The notes below the pieces were generated by a model. It ran no database searches and was not told where the DNA came from. It saw nothing but the letters and a program-made list of their open reading frames with translations. From Frateuria edaphi (lineage in GTDB: Bacteria; Pseudomonadota; Gammaproteobacteria; Xanthomonadales; Rhodanobacteraceae), in NCBI RefSeq assembly GCF_021117405.1, contig NZ_CP088251.1:1-64000 (forward strand): 64,000 bases of DNA. The letters are read 5' to 3'. Of the stretch, positions 18,084 through 27,239 are shown piece by piece. A program made the translations under genes and the position numbers. Positions within the stretch are counted from its first letter, which is position 1. Each line of letters begins with the position of its first letter.

Positions 18084-19157
18084 TCAGTCGGGCAGCAGCG
18101 CGCGCACGTCGCGTGAAGCCTGCCAGCGCCGCCACAGATTCAACGGCTTGCGCGCAAGCCGGCCGTAGCCGCCGGTGAGCAGGCGGTCGGTGGCGGCCAG
18201 CACCCGCTCGCTGGAGCGGCCATCGCGGTAAGGGTGGATGGCGGCGGCATGGTCGGCCAGCGCCTGCATCAGCGCCGCCGGATGGGACAGCGCGGCGGCG
18301 ATCGCCGCGTCCACCAGCGAGGGCTCGGCCACGTCGAGCATGAACGGCTTGGGTCGCCGATTGCGCAGCGTGACCACCGGCTTCAGCTGCACCGCGAACT
18401 CGTCGATGACCGACGAGGTGTCGCAGACCAGCACGTCGGCGGCGCGCAGCATGTCCAGCAGCCTGTCCGATTCGTAGAAGCGCGCGAACGGGCCTTCCAG
18501 GCTTCGATAGCGGGCGATGAGTTCGGCGTCGCACTTTGGATGCAGGGTGAGCAGCCAATGGCGGTCACCGCGTGCGGTCAGCACGCGAAGGGTGTCGACC
18601 ATCGCGCGCGCGGAGCTCAGCGACTCGGTGAAGGTGGCCGCGTACATCGCCACCGGCTTGCCGTCTTCGGGACGCAGCGAGGGCGCGTCCGGCGTCGGCG
18701 CGAACAGCGGATCGAGCTTGGGCCAGCCGGTTTCGGCCACCGCGAAATAGCGCTGCTCGCGCGCCAGCACCTCGAACGGCGCGGTGGTCGCCGGGCCTTG
18801 CGTGCAATAGAGGTCGAAGAACCCGCGCAGGCGGAAGTGGCCGCGATCGGGCTCGCGCTTTTCCGCGTTGAAACCGTGGAAGACCTGCACCTTGGCCCCA
18901 GGCAAGGAAGGCGCTACCCAGTTGGCGGCGCAGAACACCGCTTGCGGCGCCAGAGCGCGCACCGCGCGCGCCGAGCGCAGCCGCGTCTCGTCCGCGCGCA
19001 GGTAGCCGGCCACCGATTCGGGCACCACCCAGCCCACGCGCTGGCCCGCGCGCTGCGCTGCCACGGCCAGCGGACGCAGGATCGGCAGCGCATAAAGCTC
19101 GGTGGCGAACAGCAGGCACGAATCCATGGCGGGCATCAGGCGGGCACAAGCTGGCAT
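18084..19157 (-). CDS. CDP-glycerol glycerophosphotransferase-like protein
   Basis: A soluble protein of up to 357 residues; internal ATGs at 19136 and 19127 give shorter and perhaps truer starts (MDSCLLFATELYALP). The C-terminal half carries LLTLHPKCD, then DVLVCDTSSVIDEFAV and KPVVTLRNR, matching the family's nucleotide-binding region (His-Pro, and D-x-SS-x-x-x-E). The family uses CDP-glycerol or similar donors in teichoic-acid-like or capsule polymers. Gram-negative members often act in surface glycan synthesis. The neighbours (PMT-like transferases, GT2, O-antigen ligase) fit that. It starts 33 bases from the divergent GT2 gene. Confidence 0.8.
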   Translation of the reverse strand: MPACARLMPAMDSCLLFATELYALPILRPLAVAAQRAGQRVGWVVPESVAGYLRADETRLRSARAVRALAPQAVFCAANWVAPSLPGAKVQVFHGFNAEKREPDRGHFRLRGFFDLYCTQGPATTAPFEVLAREQRYFAVAETGWPKLDPLFAPTPDAPSLRPEDGKPVAMYAATFTESLSSARAMVDTLRVLTARGDRHWLLTLHPKCDAELIARYRSLEGPFARFYESDRLLDMLRAADVLVCDTSSVIDEFAVQLKPVVTLRNRRPKPFMLDVAEPSLVDAAIAAALSHPAALMQALADHAAAIHPYRDGRSSERVLAATDRLLTGGYGRLARKPLNLWRRWQASRDVRALLPD

Positions 19158-19189
19158 TATGCCGCCACCGTTCCCGCGTCGGTCTCCGG

Positions 19190-19957
19190 ATGAGCCGTAC
19201 CCCGATCTCCGCCTGCATCATCACCTTCAACGAGGCCGATCGCATCGACGATTGCCTGGCCTCGCTGGCGTTCTGTGACGAGGTGGTGGTGGTCGATTCC
19301 GGTTCCTCCGACGACACCCGCGCACGCGCCCAGGCGCATGGTGCACGCGTGATCGAGCGGCCGTTCGACGGCTTCCGCAGCCAGAAGGCCTTCGCGGTGG
19401 AACAGGCGCGGCACGACTGGGTGCTGTGTCTGGACGCCGACGAGCGCGTCGATGCCACCTTGCGGGCGAGCATCGAAGCGGCGCGCGATCGCGGATTCCC
19501 CGGCGCGGCCGGCTACCGGTTCGCGCGGTTGTCCGAATATTTCGGCGCCTTCCTGCGCCACGGCAACGCCTACCCGGACCGCGTGCTGCGGCTGTTCGAC
19601 CGGCGTCGTGGGGGTTGGCGCGGCGAGCGGGAAATCCATGAGGCGGTCAGCCTCGATGGGCCACGGAAGACGCTGGCCGGAAACCTCGAGCATCACCCGT
19701 ACCGCTCGCTCTCCGAGCAACTGGCCAAGCAGGAGCGCTACGCGCAGATGATGGCCGAGTACCAGCACGCGCGCGGCAAGCGGGCGAAGCTGCGGCACAT
19801 CCTGCTCAACCCGTGGTGGCGATTCGTGCGCGGCTACGTGCTCCGCGGCGGCTTCCTGGACGGCTGGCGCGGCCTGCTCTACGCGCTGGTGCGCGTGGAA
19901 TACGTCCGGCGCAAGGCAATCAAGCTGTGGTTGCTGGATCGGGGTTATCGCCCCTGA
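19190..19957 (+). CDS. Family 2 glycosyltransferase, WaaE/KdtX-like
   Basis: A 255-residue GT-A fold enzyme. The N-terminus (ISACIITFNEADRIDDCLASL) is represented by IITFNEAD. Next come VVVVDSGSSDDT and the DXD-type WVLCLDADERV. EIHEAV plus LEHHPYRS are characteristic of the WaaE/KdtX branch that adds glucose or heptose to the lipopolysaccharide core. The C-terminus is basic (RRKAIKLWLL). It acts on the cytosolic side of the inner membrane. Its last 38 bases overlap the 3' end of the convergent ligase gene. Confidence 0.87.
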   Translation: MSRTPISACIITFNEADRIDDCLASLAFCDEVVVVDSGSSDDTRARAQAHGARVIERPFDGFRSQKAFAVEQARHDWVLCLDADERVDATLRASIEAARDRGFPGAAGYRFARLSEYFGAFLRHGNAYPDRVLRLFDRRRGGWRGEREIHEAVSLDGPRKTLAGNLEHHPYRSLSEQLAKQERYAQMMAEYQHARGKRAKLRHILLNPWWRFVRGYVLRGGFLDGWRGLLYALVRVEYVRRKAIKLWLLDRGYRP

Positions 19958-21227
19958 CGCGGATCAGGTAACCGACCCTGAGCGCGAGCCCGAGCACCAG
20001 GAAGAAGAAGAACGACTGCGACATCACGCGGTAGAACACGCTCTCGCCCAGCGCGCACAGCAGGTAGAGCACGACGATGGCCAATCCGGCCGTGGCGGTC
20101 GCCGCGACCGTGTCGTCGGCATCGCGCGTCCAGCGCGCGAAGTAGCGCAGCGCCAGTATGAACACCGCCAGCACCGCCAGCAGCAGCGGCAGGCCGCCGG
20201 TTGCCAGGGCGCGCAGGTATTCGTTGTGCGGCTGGTTGTAGCGGGCGATTGTCGGATCGCTGCGGCCGGCGGCGATCTCGGCCTGCGCATAGTCCGCATA
20301 CCGGTCCACGCCGACGCCGGCCAGTGGATGCTCGCCGAATGCGCGCAGTGCGGTGCGCCACATCTCCAGCCGCTCGCCCACCGACCCGTCCGGGTCGCCC
20401 TGGTCGAAACCGGCGACCTCCTGCTGGATCGTGGTAAAGCGTCCCAGCATGGCGCCGTGCAGCGTGGCGGTGGCGATCGCGCCACCCAGGCACACGGCCA
20501 CTCCGAGCGCCAGGCTCCAGCGCCAGCGGCGGGTGCGCCGTGCCTGCACCAGCAGCACCAGCAGGAACGCCGGCACGAAGGCCAGCAGCGGGCCTCGGCT
20601 CTGCGTCAGCAGTGCGCCGTACATGCCGAACGCCATGCCGCCACCGTGCAGCCACCAGCGCCAGCTGCCCGGCCGGGCACGCAGCAGCTGCACCAGCGCC
20701 AGCAGCGCCAGCCCGAGCAGCAGCGTGGCGCATTCGATCGCGCTCGAACCACCGCCGTTGAGGCCGTAGGCGCGCCCCACGTGCAGCCAGTAATGCTGCA
20801 CCAGGCAGACCGCGCCCAGGCCGATGGCGGTCAGGCTGAAGGTCGACCACACCAGGGTCATGCACAGTTGCCGCGCGAACACCGCGGCCACGACCACATA
20901 CAACAGCACGTGCGCGGCGTGGTCCAGCGGCCGCCAGCCCAGGCCGTGCCAAAGCACGTTGGCCACGTCCAGCGCGATCAGCAGCACCGAAGGGATCACC
21001 ACCGCCGCCGCGGCGCGGTAGCCCTGGCGCACCGGCGCGCGCCAGAGCAGGCCCAGCCCGCAGAAGAACAGCAGCGCCGCCGGCAGCGCCTTGATGTCCG
21101 GTTCGACCGAGAAGGACAGCGGCATCAGCGCTACCAGCGCCGAGAGCGCCCAGGCCGGCCAGGCCTGCCAGACGGGTTGCACCTGCTCCTGACGGTTCAC
21201 CGCCATCTCGGGACTGCGCGCGCTCAT
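19920..21227 (-). CDS. O-antigen ligase-like membrane protein (WaaL family)
   Basis: A 435-residue protein with about 11-12 transmembrane helices and one large periplasmic loop. It contains LTQSRGPLLAFVPA, and the loop holds FGEHPLAGVGVDRY and RYNQPHNEYLRALATGG. The Arg in TQSRG and the His in QPHNEYL are hallmark positions of Wzy_C/WaaL ligases. It would transfer a glycan from undecaprenyl diphosphate to lipid A-core or another acceptor in the periplasm. I chose ATG 21227 because it overlaps the stop of the upstream transferase (ATGA); an upstream ATG at 21275 would add 16 Arg-rich residues. Confidence 0.85.
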   Translation of the reverse strand: MSARSPEMAVNRQEQVQPVWQAWPAWALSALVALMPLSFSVEPDIKALPAALLFFCGLGLLWRAPVRQGYRAAAAVVIPSVLLIALDVANVLWHGLGWRPLDHAAHVLLYVVVAAVFARQLCMTLVWSTFSLTAIGLGAVCLVQHYWLHVGRAYGLNGGGSSAIECATLLLGLALLALVQLLRARPGSWRWWLHGGGMAFGMYGALLTQSRGPLLAFVPAFLLVLLVQARRTRRWRWSLALGVAVCLGGAIATATLHGAMLGRFTTIQQEVAGFDQGDPDGSVGERLEMWRTALRAFGEHPLAGVGVDRYADYAQAEIAAGRSDPTIARYNQPHNEYLRALATGGLPLLLAVLAVFILALRYFARWTRDADDTVAATATAGLAIVVLYLLCALGESVFYRVMSQSFFFFLVLGLALRVGYLIRVRGDNPDPATTA

Positions 21228-22945
21228 TCGGGCACCCTGGCGTCGGCGGCCTCGGCGGAGGGATCGGGCACGCAACCGGGAATCACTGCATCAGCCTTGA
21301 ACAACCACCACTCGCGGCGGTTGGCATGGCCCAGGTCGATGGCGCGGTCGCGACGCACGCAAGCGCCCATCGCAGGCTCCTGCACGAACAACCAGCGATG
21401 CGCCGGATCGGTGGCCTGCCAGGCGACCGCGTGGGCGTATTGCCGCGTCCACGGCTGGGTGAAGCCGAAATCCTTTGCCGGACGGTCGAGCATGAGCAGG
21501 TTCTGTTCCTTCCAGGCGACCAGGCCGACCTCATCGGCCGGACCCAGCTGCGCGCGCACCTTGCTCATCAGCCCCGCGGCGGAACTGGAGTCGTTGAGCC
21601 GAGGCGCGATGCCTACGCTCCAGCCCAGCCACAATGCTGCCATGCCGCCGCAGACCGCCCATGCCGCGCCGCGCAGCCGCAATGCTGCCACCAGCGCCAA
21701 CTGCACCGCGCCGATCGCCGCAAGCCAGCCGAACAGCGCCTGTGCGCCGCCGTCGAAACCGCGGCGCGCCGCCCATTGCGCGGCGGCCGGCGGATGCGCG
21801 ATGAGCGCGTATGCGCCTACCACCAGCAGCAGCGTGCCGAACAACGCGGTGAACGCGAGACCGGCGGCCCGCAACCAGCGCGCCTGCAGCAACTCGCCGA
21901 TGAACGGCGCGCTGGCCAGCGCGACCATCGGCAGCGTCGGCAGGATGTAGACGTCGCGCTTGCCGGCGGGAATCGAGAAGAACACCAGCACCAGTGCCAC
22001 CCACGCCAGCGGCAGCATCAACCGCGCGTCCTTCGCTTTCAGCGCGCGCCACCAGCGGGGCAGCGTGCCCGGGTAGGTCAGCGATAGCGGCAACCAGCTG
22101 AACAGCACGATCGGCAGGTAGTAGAGCGGCGAGTGGATGTGACCCCACGAGTTGGCGTAGCGGTCGGCGGTCTGGTGGAACAGGATGTCGCGCACGTAGG
22201 CGGCGTAGGCGGGGCTTTCCGGATGCGCGCGCGCGGCCAGCAGCATCGGGACGAGCCACAGGGCAATCGCCGCCAGCACGGCAAGCAGGCCAAGCCACCA
22301 GCGCATCGCCTGGCCGCGGCCCATTCGCGCCACGCCGTCCCACCCGCGCAGCGCGAAGGCGTAGGGGATGAACAAAAGAAGCGGCAGGAAGCCGACCCCT
22401 TTGGTGATCACCCCCAGCCCGGCACAGAAGCAGCCCAGCCAGTACGCACGCCAGTTCGGGCCCAGCAGCATGTGCCGGAGCAAACCCCAGTTGCCGGCGG
22501 TGATCAGGAACATCACCAGCGGGTCGATCTGCGCGCGCTTGACCTGATAGACGAACTGGAACGCCAACAACAGGCCGGCCGCCGCGTACAGCCCCGCCTG
22601 CCGGTTCCACAGCCGACGGCCCAGGTCGTAGATCAGGGCCAGCGAGCCGAGCGCGGCGAGCAGCGAGGGCAACAGGAACGCAATGCGCCAGTTGCGCACG
22701 ATTTCGAAACTCACCGCCTCGGTCCACATCAGCACCGGCGGCTTGTCGGCATACAGCTCGCTGCCGCGGTGCGGAAACATCCAGTCGCCGCCTTCGACCA
22801 TCTGCTTGGCCGCCAGCGTGAAACGCGGCTCGTCGGACGGCCAAGGATCGCGCATGCCGATGCCGGCGCCGATCACCACCAGGGCGGTCAGCATGAGCAG
22901 CCAGAAGCGGCGGCGGTCGAGTGGGCTGGCGTGGGGAGGGGCCAT
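21224..22945 (-). CDS. ArnT/PMT-family (GT39-like) membrane glycosyltransferase, second copy
   Basis: A 573-residue membrane protein. The N-terminal loop contains PWPSDEPRFTLAAKQM and YADKPPVLMW, the family's acidic loop and the KPP motif. GLGVITKGVGFLPLLLFIPY parallels TKGP of the copy at 16304-18010, and a LPILPT-like region (SIPAGKRDVYILPTLPM) is also ArnT-like. It is coupled to the WaaL-like gene by a 4-base overlap, so the pair probably acts on the same glycolipid. The presence of two PMT-type enzymes suggests two different sugar additions or acceptors. Substrates are not predictable. Confidence 0.83.
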   Translation of the reverse strand: MAPPHASPLDRRRFWLLMLTALVVIGAGIGMRDPWPSDEPRFTLAAKQMVEGGDWMFPHRGSELYADKPPVLMWTEAVSFEIVRNWRIAFLLPSLLAALGSLALIYDLGRRLWNRQAGLYAAAGLLLAFQFVYQVKRAQIDPLVMFLITAGNWGLLRHMLLGPNWRAYWLGCFCAGLGVITKGVGFLPLLLFIPYAFALRGWDGVARMGRGQAMRWWLGLLAVLAAIALWLVPMLLAARAHPESPAYAAYVRDILFHQTADRYANSWGHIHSPLYYLPIVLFSWLPLSLTYPGTLPRWWRALKAKDARLMLPLAWVALVLVFFSIPAGKRDVYILPTLPMVALASAPFIGELLQARWLRAAGLAFTALFGTLLLVVGAYALIAHPPAAAQWAARRGFDGGAQALFGWLAAIGAVQLALVAALRLRGAAWAVCGGMAALWLGWSVGIAPRLNDSSSAAGLMSKVRAQLGPADEVGLVAWKEQNLLMLDRPAKDFGFTQPWTRQYAHAVAWQATDPAHRWLFVQEPAMGACVRRDRAIDLGHANRREWWLFKADAVIPGCVPDPSAEAADARVPE

Positions 22946-23006
22946 GGGCGATCCGTGCGGAACAGCAAACGTTGTAACCGGGCTGGGCTTACCGTGTGCT
23001 GAGCCG

Positions 23007-24302
23007 TTACTGCTTTACGAGGACGGCATAGTACATGCCGTCCAGGTCGCCATCGCCGGGCAGGATCTGCCAGCCGACCGCGGCGGCCTGGCCCGTCGGC
23101 AAGGCAAACGGCAGTGGGCGCGCGTCAGCGGCGGTGGCGAGCAGGGACTGCACCGCCGCTTCGTTTTCCGCGCGCAGCAGCGAGCAGGTCGCGTAGACCA
23201 GCTTCCCGCCCGGCTTGAGCAGAGGCCACAACGCGCCGAGGATGCGTTGCTGCAGGGCGGCCAGCGCGGGGATGTCGCTCTCGCGCCGGTGCAGCCGTAC
23301 GTCCGGCCGGCGGCGCAGCACGCCGGTAGCCGAGCAGGGCGCGTCGATGAGGATGCGGTCGTAGGGCTGGCCGTCCCACCAAACCTCCGGCGCGGCGGCA
23401 TCGCCGGCCAGGAGCGTGGCGTGCAGGCCGAGCCGGTCCAGGTTCTGACCGATCCGGCGCAGGCGGACCGGATCCGAATCCAGCGCGGTCAGCGCCAGGT
23501 CGCTGCGCTCGAGCACGTGGCAGGCCTTGCCGCCGGGCGCGGCGCAGGCATCGAGCACGCGCTGGCCGGGGCGGGCGTCGAGGAGGTCGGCGGCAACCTG
23601 GGCGGCGCCGTCCTGTACCGCGAATTCGCCTGAAGCGAAGCCGGAAAGCCGGGTGATGTCCCCACTGTGGGGGAGCATAATGGCATCGACCAGCCATGGG
23701 TGCGCCGACGCGGTCTGGCCGTCCAGGTGCAACCGTTCGAGCAGCGCCTCGCGGGTGGTGACCCGACGGTTGGCGCGCAGCATCAGCGGAGGTTCGATGT
23801 TGTCGGCTGCCAAGACCGTCTCGGCGTGGATGGGCCAATCGCGGGCGATGGCGTCGGCCAGCCAGGGCGGATGCGCGTGGCGGGTCGGCGGCGAGGCGTC
23901 GAGCGCGGCCAGCAGGTCGGTGCGCTCGCGTTGCCAGCGGCGCAGCACGGCGTTGACCAGCCCGGCCAGGCGCGGGCGCTTGAGCGCGCGGGTGGCCTCG
24001 ACGGTGGCGGCCACCGCGGCGTAATCCTGCAACTGGAGGATCTCCAGCTGCACCAGCCCGAGCACCAGCAGCGCGTGTACCTGCGGCTCCTTGCGGCGCA
24101 GCGGCTGGGCCAGCAGGCGGTCGAGCGCGGGATCGAAGCGAAGCCACCAGCGCGCGCCTTCGCTGAGCAGGGCCATCAGCAGGGCGCGGTCGCGTGGATC
24201 GGGGAGTTTCGGCGCGTGGCGCTCCATCGCCTCGCGCAGCGAGGTGCCGCGCAGGGCGATTTCCGCCAGCGCGGTGGCGGCGAGGGCGCGGGTGTCGGTC
24301 AT
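23007..24302 (-). CDS. rsmB: 16S rRNA (cytosine-967-C5)-methyltransferase
   Basis: A 431-residue enzyme. Residues 1-140 form the NusB-like RNA-binding domain (ALAATALAEI, ALLMALLSEGARWW). The methyltransferase domain has the SAM site VLDACAAPGGKACH and the motif IDAPCSATGVLRRRPDV. The catalytic Cys is in YATCSLLRAENEA. It methylates C967 of 16S rRNA using S-adenosylmethionine. ATG 24302 was preferred over the GTG two codons upstream. It is the third gene of the def-fmt-rsmB group, 100 bases after fmt. Confidence 0.95.
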   Translation of the reverse strand: MTDTRALAATALAEIALRGTSLREAMERHAPKLPDPRDRALLMALLSEGARWWLRFDPALDRLLAQPLRRKEPQVHALLVLGLVQLEILQLQDYAAVAATVEATRALKRPRLAGLVNAVLRRWQRERTDLLAALDASPPTRHAHPPWLADAIARDWPIHAETVLAADNIEPPLMLRANRRVTTREALLERLHLDGQTASAHPWLVDAIMLPHSGDITRLSGFASGEFAVQDGAAQVAADLLDARPGQRVLDACAAPGGKACHVLERSDLALTALDSDPVRLRRIGQNLDRLGLHATLLAGDAAAPEVWWDGQPYDRILIDAPCSATGVLRRRPDVRLHRRESDIPALAALQQRILGALWPLLKPGGKLVYATCSLLRAENEAAVQSLLATAADARPLPFALPTGQAAAVGWQILPGDGDLDGMYYAVLVKQ

Positions 24303-24402
24303 TGCCACGGAGCGTCAGGCGACGCGCTCGTTGCGCGTCCCCGCGAGCCTTCGCTCCTCACCGCGATCCCCTCGCCGGAGGGGAGGGGAAGCAGCAACGG
24401 GT

Positions 24403-25332
24403 TCACTTGAGAGCTCCACGCAGTTCGGGGCGTGCGTTGAGGTAGTCGGCGGCGGTGATGCGCTTGCCACCGGGGCGCTGCAGCGCGGTCACGCGCAGCG
24501 CGCCTTCGCCGCACGCCAGTTCGATGCCATCGCGACTGGCGGCGAGTACCTCGCCCGGCGTGGCGTCGTGGGCGCGATCAACGGCCCGCGCGCCCCAGAT
24601 ACGCACGCTCTCGCCGGCGATCGCACCCTCGGCCACTGGCCAGGGGTCGAACGCGCGCACGGTGCGTTCGAGCTCGAGTGCCCGTCGCGCGAAATCCAGC
24701 TTGGCCTCGGTCTTGTCGAGCTTGTGCGCGTAGGTCACGCCTTCGTCCGGCTGTGGCATGGCCATCAAAGTTTCGCCGTCCAGCGCGCGGCGCAGGCCCT
24801 CGGCGAGCACCTCGGCCCCGAGCGCCGACAGGCGGTCGTGCAGCGTGCCGCCCGTCTCGTCCGGGCCGATCGGCGTGCGCCTTTCCAGCAGCACCGGGCC
24901 GGTATCCAGGCCTGCTTCCATACGCATCAGGTCCACGCCGCTCTCGCTGTCGCCGGCGAGGATCGCGCGCTGGATCGGCGCCGCCCCGCGCCAGCGCGGC
25001 AGCAGGCTGGCGTGCACGTTCCAGCAGCCCAATCGCGGGATGGCCAGCACCTTGCGCGGCAGGATGAGGCCGTAGGCGACGACCACCATCAGGTCGGGCG
25101 CATACGCCGCCAGGGTGGCCTGCGCCTGGGCCGACTTCAGCGATTCGGGTTGTTCGACCGGCAGCCCGGCCGCCAGCGCCGCCTGCTTCACCGCGCTGGG
25201 AGCGAGCTTGCGGCCGCGGCCGGCGGGCCGGTCGGGCTGGGTATAGACGGCCACCACCTGCGCGCCGCTGGCGCGGCAGGCTTCCAGGCAGGGAACGGAA
25301 AACTCCGGCGTGCCGGCGAAGACGATCCTCAA
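24403..25332 (-). CDS. fmt: Methionyl-tRNA formyltransferase
   Basis: A 309-residue enzyme. The N-terminal formyltransferase domain begins [14 protein letters not shown], has the folate/catalytic block [18 protein letters not shown], and contains the signature [13 protein letters not shown]. The C-terminal tRNA-binding domain ends [11 protein letters not shown]. No ATG fits the conserved N-terminus. The frame instead starts with TTG at 25332, which overlaps the def stop (TTGA), a coupling that supports this rare start. It formylates initiator Met-tRNA, and Def later removes the formyl group. Confidence 0.93.
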   Translation of the reverse strand: MRIVFAGTPEFSVPCLEACRASGAQVVAVYTQPDRPAGRGRKLAPSAVKQAALAAGLPVEQPESLKSAQAQATLAAYAPDLMVVVAYGLILPRKVLAIPRLGCWNVHASLLPRWRGAAPIQRAILAGDSESGVDLMRMEAGLDTGPVLLERRTPIGPDETGGTLHDRLSALGAEVLAEGLRRALDGETLMAMPQPDEGVTYAHKLDKTEAKLDFARRALELERTVRAFDPWPVAEGAIAGESVRIWGARAVDRAHDATPGEVLAASRDGIELACGEGALRVTALQRPGGKRITAADYLNARPELRGALK

Positions 25333-25838
25333 GCGCTCGCCGCCTGCTTGCGCTGCTTTTCCATGCGCTTGAGCAGCATGTTGCGCTTGAGCGGCGACAG
25401 GTAATCGACGAACACCTTGCCGGCCAGGTGGTCCAGCTCGTGCTGGATGCACACCGCCAGCGGGCCCTCGGCCTCCACGGTGAATTCCTTGCCGTCGACG
25501 TCCCGCGCCCTGACCGTGACCTTCAGCGCCCGGGTGACGTCGGCATAGATGCCGGGGAAGGACAGGCAGCCCTCCTGATACACCTGGGTGCCTTCCTTGC
25601 CCACGATTTCGGCGTTGATCAGCGCCAGCGGCTGGTTGCGCTGATCGCTCATGTCGGCGACCAGCACGCGCTGGTGCACGTTGACCTGCGTCGCGGCCAG
25701 GCCCACGCCGTTGGCTTCGTACATGGTCTCGAACATGTCGGCGACGAACTGCTTGAGCTCGGCGTCGAAGACGGTCACAGGCGCGGCCCGGGTGCGCAGC
25801 CGGGGGTCGGGGAATTCAAGAATGGTCAGCACGGACAT
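25329..25838 (-). CDS. def: Peptide deformylase
   Basis: A 169-residue metalloenzyme with all three motifs: GVGLAATQV (GxGxAAxQ), EGCLSFPG (EGCLS) and [11 protein letters not shown] (QHExDH). The Cys and two His bind the catalytic iron or zinc, and Glu is the general base. The start ATG at 25838 gives the usual [15 protein letters not shown]-terminus. It is the first gene of def-fmt-rsmB and is divergent from the LysM gene, with 193 bases between them. A basic C-terminal tail ([13 protein letters not shown]) is normal for gammaproteobacterial Def. Confidence 0.96.
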   Translation of the reverse strand: MSVLTILEFPDPRLRTRAAPVTVFDAELKQFVADMFETMYEANGVGLAATQVNVHQRVLVADMSDQRNQPLALINAEIVGKEGTQVYQEGCLSFPGIYADVTRALKVTVRARDVDGKEFTVEAEGPLAVCIQHELDHLAGKVFVDYLSPLKRNMLLKRMEKQRKQAASA

Positions 25839-25970
25839 GATCGATACCTCGGAGCGCCTGAAAAGATGCGGGCAATTCGTCGTAACGAAAGCCCCGGCGC
25901 AAACTAGAATGAGCCTCATTGTACGGCGGCAAGCTCCCGTGCGGCAGGCGATTTTGCCAACTGCTCCCGG

Positions 25971-25998
25971 TTGCGGGCCTTCACCATTCGGTTACACT
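25971..25998 (+). promoter_or_regulatory. Candidate sigma-70 promoter of the LysM gene
   Basis: TTGCGG (25971-25976) and TACACT (25993-25998) are separated by 16 bases. The start site would be near 26005, about 27 bases before the ATG. The region is a def/lysM divergent spacer. Confidence 0.5.
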
Positions 25999-26031
25999 CG
26001 CCCGAGCCTCGGGGTAGGGGAATCTGAGCAT

Positions 26032-27159
26032 ATGATCAAGAAGTCCATCGGGCTGCTGGCCGGCATGCTGGTCACCGTGGCCGTGTACGCCGCCGGGGCC
26101 CAGTTGCGCGCCGATCACCCCGACACCTACACCGTGCGCCGCGGCGACACGCTGTGGGACATTTCGGCCAAGTTCCTGTCCAAGCCGTGGTTGTGGCCGG
26201 AAATCTGGCAGGCCAACCCGCAGGTACGCAATCCGCACCTGATCTACCCGGGCGACGTGCTCAACCTGTCCTTCATCAACGGGCCGCGGTTGAAGCTCGA
26301 GCCGAGCGCGCATCGCGAGACCGAGGCGGTGCCGGCGATCCCGCTGGACCAACTGCGCCTGTTCCTCAAGGACATGCGGGTGATGGACTCCAACGAGGTC
26401 AGCTCGGCGCCCTACGTGGTCGGCTTCGAAGAGGCCCGGCTGCGTGGCGCGGTCGGCCAGAACCTGTACGTGCGCGGCCTCAAGGGCGAGCCCGGGCAGC
26501 GTTGGGCGATCGTGCGTCCCAGCCACGTTTTCCGTGGCTTCGAACAGGACGACGCCAGCGACGCCGGGAACGAAATCGTCGGCCACACGCTGGACAGCAA
26601 TGTCGCGATGGTCAGCTCGCCGTGGGAGGAGGACTTCCGCGACGACGGCCACTACGGCCGGGGTGAGGACCTGGGCGTGGAAGTCAGCGTGATCGGCACC
26701 GCCGAAACGCTGCGCGCAGGCGATCCGTCCACGCTGTTGCTGCTCGACTCCACCCAGGAAATCCGCAGTGGCGATCGCGTGTTGCCGCTGGATGGTCCGG
26801 CCTACGATCCGTACTACTACCCGCATGCGCCGAGCTCGGTGCCGGCCAACGCACGCGTGATCGCCTTCGCCGATGCGATGGACGCGGCCGGTCCACGCCA
26901 GGTGGTGGCCTTGTCGATCGGTGCGAAGGACGGCGTGGACAACGGCCAGACGTTCGCGATCTTCCAGCCCGGCGAGACCGTCCACGACGACGTGGCCAGC
27001 AGCAGCTGGAGCCGCGGCGCTGGCGAACACGTGACGCTGCCGGACGAGTTCGTCGGGCACGTGATGGTGTTCCGTACCTTCGATCGCGTGAGCTACGGCC
27101 TGGTGATGGACGGCCTGCGCCCGGTGCATCGCGGCGATCGCCTCGTGATGCCCGAATAA
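26032..27159 (+). CDS. LysM-domain exported protein
   Basis: A 375-residue protein with a signal peptide (about 1-24). One LysM domain follows: DTYTVRRGDTLWDISAKFL, then WLWPEIWQANPQVRNPHLIYPGDVL, represented here by the RRGDTLWDIS and NPHLIYPGDVL motifs. Such LysM proteins stand next to dprA and def in many gammaproteobacteria and bind peptidoglycan in the periplasm. The remaining 270 residues are beta-rich with no known catalytic residues. It stands alone between a promoter candidate and a strong terminator. Confidence 0.9.
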   Translation: MIKKSIGLLAGMLVTVAVYAAGAQLRADHPDTYTVRRGDTLWDISAKFLSKPWLWPEIWQANPQVRNPHLIYPGDVLNLSFINGPRLKLEPSAHRETEAVPAIPLDQLRLFLKDMRVMDSNEVSSAPYVVGFEEARLRGAVGQNLYVRGLKGEPGQRWAIVRPSHVFRGFEQDDASDAGNEIVGHTLDSNVAMVSSPWEEDFRDDGHYGRGEDLGVEVSVIGTAETLRAGDPSTLLLLDSTQEIRSGDRVLPLDGPAYDPYYYPHAPSSVPANARVIAFADAMDAAGPRQVVALSIGAKDGVDNGQTFAIFQPGETVHDDVASSSWSRGAGEHVTLPDEFVGHVMVFRTFDRVSYGLVMDGLRPVHRGDRLVMPE

Positions 27160-27185
27160 CCAGCGTTTCGGTGTTGCCCGACACG

Positions 27186-27213
27186 ACGGCGCGGCCTTGG
27201 CCGCGCCGTTTTT
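27186..27213 (+). terminator. Rho-independent terminator after the LysM gene
   Basis: A 9-base stem (27186-27194 with 27201-27209) with a 6-base loop is followed by TTTTT (27209-27213). It lies 27 bases after the stop and 26 bases before dprA, so dprA must start its own transcript or receive read-through. Confidence 0.75.
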
Positions 27214-27239
27214 CGTTGGCGCAAACCTACACTGGGCGG

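Noticed and set aside
16304-22945. Aminoarabinose (arn) lipid A modification locus
   Set aside because: Two ArnT-like proteins are present, but none of arnA, arnB, arnC, arnD, arnE or arnF. PMT-family membership alone does not give the sugar.
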